A stretch of 15,457 bases of DNA from Gymnopilus junonius (lineage: Eukaryota > Basidiomycota > Agaricomycetes > Agaricales > Galerinaceae): positions 1-15,457 of the forward strand of contig JADNYJ010000707.1 of NCBI GenBank assembly GCA_015501075.1, given 5' to 3'. The translations under genes were made by a program, and so were the position numbers. Positions 1 to 7,613 of this stretch are shown one piece after another (positions within the stretch are counted from its first letter, which is position 1; every line of letters starts with the position of its first letter). The notes beneath the pieces are model-generated. The model worked only from the letters and a program-made list of their open reading frames with translations. It was not told the origin of the DNA and did no database searches.

Positions 1-942
1 AGGTTCAGGAGGGAGGGGATGTCGCCCAATCATGTCATCATCGTCATCAGAGGTTAAATCATTGGCGGAGGTCAATGGTGTGGTACTAGAATGACCACTG
101 ACTCTGGAAGTAGCACGAGAATTAGCTCTCCTATGCCCGGAGAGCGAAGAAACGGATGCGGACGCGGAAGAATTGTCAAACGTGTGGATAGACATCGTAT
201 CCGAATCTGGTTCGCGATTTTTCTCTCCGGAGGCGGAACCCACAACTGCCGGGTGTATTCGAGAAGGCGAAAAAGATGACGGCCAATTATCCAACTGCGA
301 GGGTTGCGACTGATGGCTGCGTGGATGTTGTCCACCAACCATTGAGGGCCGAGGGGTAGTATCTGGGATCAGGGAAACTTCGTCAGAATCCGTTTCGTCG
401 CGAGGGCGCGATAGGGGATCGACAGGGGGAGGCAGGGAAGTCGAAGACGTAGAGGGTGCAGCTCCGAAGGAAAACGTTTGGAGATCGTTGTGAGTATACA
501 TGTCGGAATAATTGGTCTTCGCAGGGCGAGGCGGACTTCGAGGGGGTGGAGCCAAACCTGGGGGTGGTTGAACCTCACTAGTCTGCGATGTAGAAGCCCT
601 ACATATGAGTGCAATAACGCATAAACAGGGAAGCACATCTGGCCAGAGAATCAAGAAAACGCACTGTAATGTTTTCAACCCCGCAGGCCCCTCAGAATCA
701 AGATGACTGATTTTTCTACCAAACGGACGTTTTGTTTGGGAACTGTCAGACGACACGAAATTGGAGGATGGTGCATGGGCGTCTACGGGGGAGAGAGGAG
801 ACTTAGGGGGACGGTGGTCAATGTTTGTCTGTGGGACGAGCGGTTGTCGCGAAGAGGACGATGGCGATGGCGACGAGGAGGAATCCTGCTGCCTGCCAAT
901 ATTCTTTGCCACTATGGATTTTGAACGCTTGAAAAGATGCAT
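1..942 (-). CDS. Unidentified Ser/Pro-rich protein, 5' part, truncated by the left window edge
   Basis: The minus strand is open in a single frame from an ATG at 942-940 to position 1 (314 codons), and the gene continues beyond the window. The start MHLFKRSKS has G at -3 and follows a pyrimidine-rich leader (961-1014). The product looks intrinsically disordered: poly-Ser/Pro near residues 20-30, PPPGLAPPPRSPPRP in the middle, acidic DETDSDE and DDDDD patches, and Ser/Thr-rich stretches. The only hydrophobic stretch is encoded by 664-599. That stretch has intron features (GTGCGT donor, TGTAG acceptor, CTCAT branch site), is 66 nt long and has no stop. It is therefore more likely a spliced intron than a membrane segment; splicing would join CA|G to give LKTLQ-ASTSQ. 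No family was recognised, so no function is proposed. Reality as a gene is supported by strongly non-random composition over 300 codons. Confidence 0.7.
   Translation of the reverse strand, partial: MHLFKRSKSIVAKNIGRQQDSSSSPSPSSSSRQPLVPQTNIDHRPPKSPLSPVDAHAPSSNFVSSDSSQTKRPFGRKISHLDSEGPAGLKTLQCVFLILWPDVLPCLCVIALICRASTSQTSEVQPPPGLAPPPRSPPRPAKTNYSDMYTHNDLQTFSFGAAPSTSSTSLPPPVDPLSRPRDETDSDEVSLIPDTTPRPSMVGGQHPRSHQSQPSQLDNWPSSFSPSRIHPAVVGSASGEKNREPDSDTMSIHTFDNSSASASVSSLSGHRRANSRATSRVSGHSSTTPLTSANDLTSDDDDDMIGRHPLPPEP
599..664 (-). other. Probable 66-nt in-frame intron of the left-edge gene
   Basis: On the minus strand it begins GTGCGT at 664 and ends TGTAG at 599, with CTCAT about 10 nt before the acceptor. 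Its length is a multiple of three and it has no stop, so unspliced reading adds 22 mostly hydrophobic residues that mimic a transmembrane helix inside an otherwise hydrophilic protein. Confidence 0.6.
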
Positions 943-2292
943 TGCGGGGGCAAAAACTCGGCAGGAGAAGGGGAAAGAAATGAGGAGAATGGGGAGAAAA
1001 ACAAAGAGTAGAGCGGTGGGACAGTCTGTCTGTTTCCGGGAGACCAACTGGGGAACAAGGGACACAATCAAAATACCGCCCGCACACGTGGCAATTTCCC
1101 CACGTGCTGCGCCATGTGGCTGCGGCAATCAGAACCGCCTGTGTATAATCTCTCCAGATCTCTTCCAACCGCGTCCACAAAAAATTCCGTCTCTGCACCC
1201 AAAGGACTTTGCTTGCTTCCAGATCAGCAATGTCTCTCAGTCCGCCTTCATCAAACCTTATAGCTAGACGATCCTGCAAGGATTGATGCCTGTCATTTGC
1301 CCCTCAGGCAAGCGGTTACTTTCCTGCTGCACCTTGACAGGCAAATGGTCCTAGAGCAATCCCGAAAATGGATACCCGGCCAGAGTTCTCTCGTGGCTGA
1401 AGGAATGACGACTACGAAATCGCACTTCAGTTGATCGGCTGCTCAATAGGGAGGCACCATTTTTCAGATTTCGTGTCCAGTCGAGACATCGGAATGCATG
1501 CTTGTATTTGGCTTCCTGTCTTGGAAAGAAAAAATATAATTTTCGGATCGTTAAGCTAGATGCTCTGGTCACTGTGAAGTCCTTTTCTCGTCCACGATGA
1601 TAGATCAGAAAGGCGTCGTGTTCGCCGATCATTTCACTGTCTTGAACTGGGCAGCAATATCCACCGACTTTGACCAATCTTTTGCGATAAGCGAAATCCA
1701 CCGAACATCCGATGCCGAGGTCCCAAGGACTTTTTAGAGGTCTTATCATGGATGGCTCCAGGCTCTCTTGCTCACAATTGTGCCGTTCAGTCAAAAATAT
1801 TCTTGATAAGGACTTTTTACAAGCCAGATAATGCAGGCTTAAAAGTACCTTGATTTACTTTGGTCTTTACTAAGGTGGTTTCCAACTCGAAATCGGCGGT
1901 ATTTCCAATTTAGACACCATCATCGATCAAATATACTTTAGTAGGGATAAATGTCAGCGATTGATGAAGGACTGAACCTCGAACGATAATGTGTGTATAC
2001 GAATCAAAATTTTGTCGTCGGCGTCTCTGCAAACTAAATTTATGCCTAAGTTGTAACTTAAAGCCTGTACGGCACCGCTCTCTGTTGCAACAAGGTGAGA
2101 GTGCAAGCACATACGGGGTTCATGGGCAGCCATTCATCTAAGATTCCAGAGTCATCGGCTTGAGATTGGAATTTAAACGGACAATACATCGGATGAGAGT
2201 ACGTTCATGCCAAGAAAAGATGCATCTTTGAGTCCAGCTCAAACTGTTGCACGAGAACACATCGACTTCGTCCTTTGGAAACACGTAGTATG
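943..2292. other. Gap with no assignable gene; upstream region of the left-edge gene and 3' flank of the AACS gene
   Basis: The left part is the promoter side of the minus-strand gene that starts at 942. It has a CT-rich tract on the coding strand (961-1014) and two CACGTG palindromes (1085-1090 and 1101-1106). A stopless minus-strand stretch around 1300-1130 reads as a hydrophilic, helix-like peptide (for example DEGGLRDIADLEASK), but I found no ATG or splice partners to make a gene of it. A second minus-strand open stretch (1794-1351, first ATG at 1750) gave no recognisable family. The rest of the gap is AT-rich with no feature seen. Confidence 0.5.
1085..1106. promoter_or_regulatory. Two CACGTG (E-box) palindromes upstream of the left-edge gene
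   Basis: CACGTG occurs at 1085-1090 and again at 1101-1106, start to start 16 bp, about 145-165 bp upstream of the ATG at 942. CACGTG is the core site of fungal bHLH regulators (Cbf1/Pho4/SREBP class). A role here is inferred from position only. Confidence 0.35.
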
Positions 2293-5074
2293 TTAGAGCT
2301 TTGCCCTTTGAACGCCCACGATTTTTTCAATGTCCCTATATTTATAGTATAGCTGAAGCGCCTCGGGATTCGCAACAGTGCCGCTTGGCTGCAAATTCGA
2401 CCCAGAAACAATCTGCTTCACAGCAATTTCAATCTTTTTGCCGTTGACTGTGTACTGTAAGGACAAAGACATCAATACGAAAATGTCTACTGGGGCAAAA
2501 AAAAAACAAGGAACCAACCGGAATATCTGATACTTCGAATATGTAAGCTGGGACATGGCGAGGACTGAGGCCTTTCCTGATCGCAGTCTTGATTTCATCA
2601 ACAAGCCCGGGACTAAACCTGTGCCCTTGCCGCATCTTCAAAAAGAGGAGAACCCGCTCGTCCTTATCTTGAGGCCGTCGTTGTCCGATACACAGCGAGT
2701 CATCTATAGAAGCAGAGAACTGTTCCATGATGGTATAAATTTCTCCTGATCCAAACCGAACGCCACCTGGATTGAGGACGCCGTCACTGAACAACAAAAT
2801 AAGACATTCCCTTTTCCTTTAAAAAAAACAGATCTTTTCACCTGCGGCCTAGAATTATTATCCCCTTTGTGGCCGGGTTTATGACCATGAAATCGCCTTG
2901 CCTCCAGATACCTTCATATGAAAAGTCGTCAGAACAGATGCATCTTAAAAAAAGATGATGTCGCAAACCAGGGTATGTGCTAAAGTACGCGTCCCTAAGC
3001 TTCTGGCCAGATTCATCTCCCCAGAACGCTATAGGTAGTGATGGATGTGGCCTAGTGCACACCAGTTCACCGGGCTGACCAACATGCTCAATATTATTAC
3101 CAGCGGGGTCAAAAACCTCGACTTTCATTCCAAGATCTTTGACCTGTATTTCTGTAGAGGCGTCAACACTTTTCGAAGAGGGGAAAGAAAACCAGTACCG
3201 CCAGCATATACAGGCAACGAAGAGACCCCCGTTACAACTACTTACTATTGAGGAAAGGTCGTTGAGAAATCACAACGATTACGTACAAGCTGAACAGATA
3301 TCCGTCCCACCGCTCGTCGAAACAAGGTGGACATGCTTTCCAAAGGCTTCTTGAGTCCATTCGAACATTGGTGGAGTGAATATAGCGCCTGTGACGTTGA
3401 GCGTGCGCAAAGCTTCAAAGGTAGCAACCTCCACTGTTATTTGTCAATTCTGACTACCTAAGTTCACTGATGAACAAGCTTACAGGGCCTGATGCCTCGC
3501 CCCTGGACCTCGGCAAGGAATCGTGGGCTTGTTCCGAACGAGGTTACTCTAAGAAAAAGGTTAGCTTTGCCTGCCTGAAACATCAAGCAAAGAGATGTGA
3601 CGGACCTTTGGTCGCTCACAAATTTAAGATATTTTTCAACAGTTGGATGGAAAGGAGAGCCATCGTACAGGATGAGCCGAGCACCGCAGGAAAGGCCAGT
3701 CAACATAAATGTCCACATCATCCAGCCGGTCTAGATTTCATGAGTGGCGACTTAGTGGTGCTAACAATAATAGCTGAGGGGGTACATACTGTTGTGTATT
3801 GGAAGTACGTGTCATCCGAACTTAGGTTGTAACCCATTCTGATATCTTTCTTGGAGTTAATAAGAACACCCTGTGTAAGATAGTGAGGATGTTTAACAAT
3901 ACAATCAATAAAGCTACTTACACCAGCACAATGTACAATGCATTTTGGTTTTCCAGACGTGCCAGAACTATAAAGGATGTATAGAGGCTGACTGAAGGGT
4001 AACTGTTCAAATGTCAAGGGACGATTATCTCCAGTCTTCAGAAAATCGGCCAAAGTTAGGCTGCATCAGCAGAAAATTAGCGATGCTCCAACTTGGGTCG
4101 TCTCAGTGGCAGTGTCCTAACCTCTTTGACATATCAGGTATAAGCAATTCCTTTCCAGAAATCCGACTCGGTAGAAGAATTGCGCATTTTAAACCCTTGG
4201 TTGAAAGGTCCTTGATAACCTCCGTAACTTTCGGAAGGAGGTCTATCACCTTCCCGGCGTACAGAGTTTCAGTTTCGGCAAAAACAAACTTTGGCTGAAT
4301 TTGACGGTATCTGTCCAGAACTCCCTGGTTATCTGTTGAGTCATCAAGCAAAAGCAAAATAAATAACTTTCAACCTGGGTTCCCATATCAGTAGCAGTGC
4401 TGGAGAATATACCCCCAATACTGGCGGTCGCGAGCGCTATCACGACAGCATTGGTGGAATTGGTCACGATGGCTTCAAAGCAAGGTTAGACTTGTTGTAG
4501 TGAAAGATAACTTTCCTCACCAGCAACTCTGTCGCCGACCTGCAGACCGTTGACCCGCAAAGCCATTGCACCCACTCGCTCATATAATTCCCTGAAAGTG
4601 ACATGGGTGACAACCCCTGTTTCCCCAGCTTCAGTGAGAGCCGTTGCATCGTCTCTTCGATAAAGAAGGTTTTCAGCATAGTTAAGTTTCGCTTCCGGGA
4701 ACCAGACAGGGATTTCGGGAAGCTTTCCCGGTTCCATAATTCGATCCTAAAATCACTCAGCCACCTTAATCAAAGTCCCTAACCTCGCAAACCTTCCGCG
4801 GTGGAATCGAAGAGATGATTCCAAGAAACTCCCATAGGTCTAACCAGAATGTGTAATCTTCGACAGAATATTTATGAAGGTTATGATAATCTTCTACTCG
4901 GAGTGAAAGTATCAAATATATTGAATACGTATGCTGGGCCCCCGGTAGAGATCACTCACCAAGTTCTAAGTCGTGTTTTCGATTGATATGTCTTCGCAGG
5001 ACCTCTGAAGCTGCTAGCCTTGGATGTATAGGAGTCCAGAGTAATTTGGACTGAGAAAAGTAAGCGTCCGACAT
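2293..5074 (-). CDS. Acetoacetyl-CoA synthetase (acetoacetate-CoA ligase, EC 6.2.1.16), 15 exons
   Basis: Activates acetoacetate with ATP and CoA to acetoacetyl-CoA, AMP and PPi (ANL adenylating superfamily). Exons on the minus strand: 5074-4960, 4893-4784, 4746-4521, 4472-4375, 4324-4122, 4060-3922, 3870-3790, 3730-3606, 3548-3484, 3433-3287, 3237-3199, 3151-2969, 2911-2842, 2786-2519, 2454-2293. These sum to 2031 nt (676 aa plus stop), close to animal AACS (about 672 aa), with every junction in frame. Visible motifs: N-terminal FWLDLWEFL and WFPEAKLNYAENLL, typical of the AACS branch; P-loop YSSGTSGKPK (about 281-290); GWMMW and LYDGSP (about 326-350); STSGGTDIC (426-434); GRSDGVLNPGGVRFGS (from about 532); C-terminal TVNGKKIEIAVKQI with the lysine region (629-636). 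It ends QRAKL, fitting the peroxisomal PTS1 pattern. Exon 2/3 has an alternative donor (37 or 46 nt intron). The gene appears intact. Confidence 0.95.
3199..3237 (-). other. 39-nt microexon of the AACS gene
   Basis: It lies between introns 3286-3238 (49 nt) and 3198-3152 (47 nt). It encodes VTGVSSLPVYAG, and joined to its neighbours restores the family stretch GGTDICSAF..LPVYAGEIQ..LGM. Without it the reading frame is kept but a conserved segment is lost. Confidence 0.85.
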
Positions 5075-5557
5075 CTGCAAGAGCTAGCAGGGGAATAGAG
5101 GAAAGGAAATCGGAAAGGTGGAATTAGGTTCTTATAAGCAGACGGCGGACATGTGTTTATAATTAACTTGGCCCCTGTGTATGATCATGAGAGTTAACAT
5201 TCATGAGAATCAACTACTGATCAGCTGCGTGCTGGTCCTGCTGGACCCTGGTCAAAAATGTCCTCTCGTGATTAGCCCTCAGCGAGATGGCAAAAAAGAT
5301 ACACCACAAGAACATAGCGCAGATAGCCTTCGGACCACATGATTATGCAGCGAATAATTCCTTTATTTATGGGGCTCGGATCAAGAGGCTGGGTTGAGCC
5401 TCTTCTCTTGGACTCCTCAAGCTGCAATTTCCCATTTACTTCCTGGAAACTACCATCCGAGGTCAAGAAGAAATATGTACCCCGTTCGAAGTCTGGCAGA
5501 TTGACTGTTATGGAGAGGCTACTATTAAGACTCGAGTAGAGAAATTTCGGAATATTT
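5075..5557. other. Upstream region of the AACS gene; no gene seen
   Basis: About 480 bp between the AACS start codon and the left end of the TIR element. The minus-strand open stretch 5466-5272 begins with TTG rather than ATG and shows no recognisable motif. No clear TATA or CCAAT element was identified in a position that would support a core promoter. Confidence 0.5.
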
Positions 5558-5559
5558 TA

Positions 5560-5585
5560 CTATGATTCGTCGGGAGTTTGAAACG
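5560..5585 (+). repeat. Left terminal inverted repeat (26 bp)
   Basis: Perfect reverse complement of 6252-6277; preceded by TA at 5558-5559. Confidence 0.9.
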
Positions 5586-6251
5586 GAAACATAGAAAAAT
5601 CGATATCAAATTTTACACATGCTCTGGAGAGCTAAAATTTTACAGAGATGTACAACTTTACATTTTCTTTGAGATTCGTACAGTTTTTTTTAACGAAAAG
5701 TTGAAAGTGCAAGCACAGGAGCATTTCCGCGTCTCAAAAGTGAAAGGATGGGGAATTGAAACGAGAGTCACATAGCAGTCACGGTTCATTTGAAGTTTTG
5801 CTGACAAGCCGAATAGACGGCATGCTGGCAGTAGCATCACTGCATCAGTGCTGCCCACAGTAAATAGAAGGTCTAAGCGGAGCTTGAATGTTCATCACGT
5901 CTGTCACTCTGGATTGGACTCTGAATGGTCCTCCAGGTTTTCTGAATGCAATACTGTGAGAATTGACATGAAATTTGGCATGGATGCTCGCCTAAAGGTA
6001 CTGAAACTGCCTGTAAAATTTTGGCATGACCGCTCATTAGGATCTGGCTAGATCTAACTAATGATCTCATTACATTGACTGCTTTGATGTAACGAACTTC
6101 TCATCTGTCCGATATCTTTCTCATCCACAGCATTCTCTGAGAAAATTTCTACACCATCTTAAAGGCCAGAAGGTCTAGTATTTATGTGATTTTTTCTAGA
6201 GCAAAGGAGTGAGGTAGAGAGGCAGGAGCAGGGTCGTTTCAAACTCGCCAT

Positions 6252-6277
6252 CGTTTCAAACTCCCGACGAATCATAG
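6252..6277 (-). repeat. Right terminal inverted repeat (26 bp)
   Basis: Perfect reverse complement of 5560-5585; followed by TA at 6278-6279. A second TCGTTTCAAACTC lies 17 bp further inside, at 6234-6246. Confidence 0.9.
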
Positions 6278-6304
6278 TAAGTGGACTCGAAGACTTCAAG
6301 CACT

Positions 6305-6422
6305 ATAAAGCTTACACGGGGGGCAAGCGGCTGTCCAATTGGCTCGAAATGAGCATTTTGTAATATAAAAGTGCTCATTTTGGGCCATTTGGACAGTTGC
6401 TTGCCTGTCGTGTTAGCCTTAT
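6305..6422. repeat. 118-bp fold-back hairpin (MITE-like inverted repeat)
   Basis: The left arm 6305-6360 and right arm 6367-6422 are inverted copies, 44 of 56 positions matching without gaps, around a 6-nt loop (6361-6366). The core shared by both arms includes GGCAAGC, CTGTCCAA and AAATGAGCA. Most mismatches are transitions, so a transcript could still pair through G-U. It starts 27 bp after the TIR element and has different arm sequence, so it is a separate element. I did not see a convincing target-site duplication. It could be an old fold-back MITE or the source of a small RNA precursor. Confidence 0.75.
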
Positions 6423-6565
6423 CCTAGTTACTGGTGTGATATAAGAGAAGCCCTCCATAAGGCCTTCGTTTCAGATTCCGACAGGATGCCGAGTGGCGGC
6501 TCCATCATGTGATCTACGCGTCAAAGCAATCAACAGACGTCGCGTTGATCTCTCTCTCTCACAGA

Positions 6566-6842
6566 GTCTCACTTCGGGCTGCTGCCCTCCTCCCTCCATG
6601 CAAGCTGCTTCTGGACAAAGCTCGATGTCTGCGATGGGCGCCGGCTTGAGTACTCCCGATGGAATGCGGCTTGCACGCGAGCTTCTTCACCCTCATGCCG
6701 CATCTGGACCGGTGGAACAGACCAAGTTGTTTGGGAAATATATGGACCAGACGGTGACTGAGCCATCAGCATGGCTTCAGCAGGATATGGAGTGAGTGGG
6801 CTTGGGTACCATGGGTAGTATACAGCCGGGGTGCCAACTTCG
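6566..6842 (-). pseudogene. Possible coding relic: Pro/Tyr-rich open stretch with no usable start
   Basis: Reading the minus strand from 6842 downward gives a peptide that includes AVYYPWYPSPLTPYPAEA and SPSGPYISQTTWSVPPVQ, ending at a stop near 6569. The Pro/Tyr/Ser composition resembles low-complexity tails of fungal regulators. A TAA lies a few codons upstream, so it would need an upstream exon joined at an AG such as ACGAAG. The plus strand is also open over 6493-6795, though from a GTG; its first clear ATG is at 6598. I cannot tell which, if either, strand was coding. A degraded gene next to the mobile elements is one reading and chance is another. Confidence 0.22.
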
Positions 6843-7356
6843 TATTAAAAGGCATTTCGTGTTGGTGTTTGGTGGATTCCCCCTGGGTTTTGGTAGTCTC
6901 TTCCGTGATGTATGCAATAGAAAGCAGATGTACAGTCAATCACCGGTCATTGAGTTACCCCAGTCAATGAGTCAAAACAGAACTGTGGACTCAATTTTGA
7001 AGCAATACATTTGGTTTTTGCTGTACTGTGTGCGCGTAAGTAATATCTACCTGAATTATAAATTTTGAAGCCCTTCAATGCTTAGATCTTTGAGTACATG
7101 CAAAAAGGTGCAAATATAGCATCTAAGTGAATTTATATATTTATATTTGGACAATTTCTGAGCTAATCTTTCAAAAAGTGACAATATTGGTAGACATTAT
7201 CTTGTGATAGTGAGCAGATATTAAACCCAGATGGTTTTCAGCCTCATTTTCTGCTTGAGGAACCCAATAGCTGTGAAAAGGATGGAATCGCACTTGAAAT
7301 GTATGAGCAGCCGAGGAAGGTCACATTGTGTCACTACTGCCGCGTATGGGATTTGG

Positions 7357-7361
7357 CCAAT
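7357..7361 (+). promoter_or_regulatory. CCAAT box upstream of SEY1
   Basis: GGCCAATCGG is centred about 255 bp before the SEY1 ATG (7614), a usual spacing for the Hap2/3/5 (NF-Y) complex in fungi. A CACGTG lies at 7444-7449 and a CT-rich tract at about 7500-7523, both between it and the ATG. Confidence 0.4.
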
Positions 7362-7613
7362 CGGAATCCTCGGAAGGATGGGAAATAGGCTCGATTTGGT
7401 CAATGTAACATCTGCCTCATTGACTGGGAAAGCCTTGACTGAGCACGTGGCAAGGGTGCCCCATATCCAACAGTGCAAACGCCAGCCAACTTTACACCGT
7501 GCTCCCCTCTCCTCTCGCTGTCACTATCGAGTTATCGATTTTTCTGCCCATTCTCGCCGCATTACTATCCAATTCTTCACGGGATACCCTGATTTACACA
7601 CCCCTTTGATCTC

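Larger units (their letters stand above)
5560..6277. mobile_element. Non-autonomous TIR element, 718 bp, with TA target-site duplication
   Basis: The left end (5560-5585) and right end (6252-6277) are perfect 26-bp inverted copies; each begins CTATGATTCGTCGGGAGTTT read inward. Both ends are flanked by TA (5558-5559 and 6278-6279), as expected for a Tc1/mariner-type target-site duplication. An inner block AAAATTTTACAG (5634-5645) recurs inverted at 6011-6022. A second copy of TCGTTTCAAACTC lies just inside the right terminus (6234-6246 as well as 6251-6263). No transposase-like protein is encoded; the longest open stretches inside are about 65 codons with no motif. It is thus best read as an internally deleted or MITE-like passenger element. 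Perfect termini suggest recent activity. The superfamily is inferred from TA only. Confidence 0.85.
6423..7613. other. Intergenic region upstream of SEY1, with a possible coding relic at its left
   Basis: The right 400 bp is the SEY1 promoter side. Around 6480-6850 both strands have unusually protein-like open stretches (described separately). From about 6900 to 7250 the sequence is AT-rich and shows only short repeats of GTCAATGAGT type. A plus-strand open stretch 7231-7617 overlaps the SEY1 start and has no recognisable content; I treat it as chance. Confidence 0.5.

Noticed and set aside
961..1131. Hydrophobic N-terminal extension upstream of MHLFKRSKS in the left gene
   Set aside because: The frame has no ATG before a TGA near 1131, and the hydrophobic residues come from a pyrimidine-rich leader tract common before fungal start codons.
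761..1267. Plus-strand open stretch of 168 codons
   Set aside because: It lies opposite the left-edge minus gene and its leader; its composition looks like antisense of Ser/Pro-rich coding DNA and no motif is visible.
1130..1300. Minus-strand helix-like peptide (DEGGLRDIADLEASK) as an upstream exon of the left gene
   Set aside because: No donor was found that joins it in frame to the gene starting at 942, and no start codon precedes it.
1351..1794. Minus-strand open stretch of 147 codons
   Set aside because: It starts with TTG (first ATG at 1750), has no recognisable family and no splice context; too weak to call a gene.
5221..5255. GGTCC-TGCT-GGACC hairpin upstream of AACS as a terminator or regulator
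   Set aside because: A 5-bp stem is expected by chance, and intrinsic terminators do not apply to nuclear fungal genes.
5578..5775. Small protein inside the TIR element
   Set aside because: A 65-codon AT-rich open stretch without motifs; it does not resemble a transposase.
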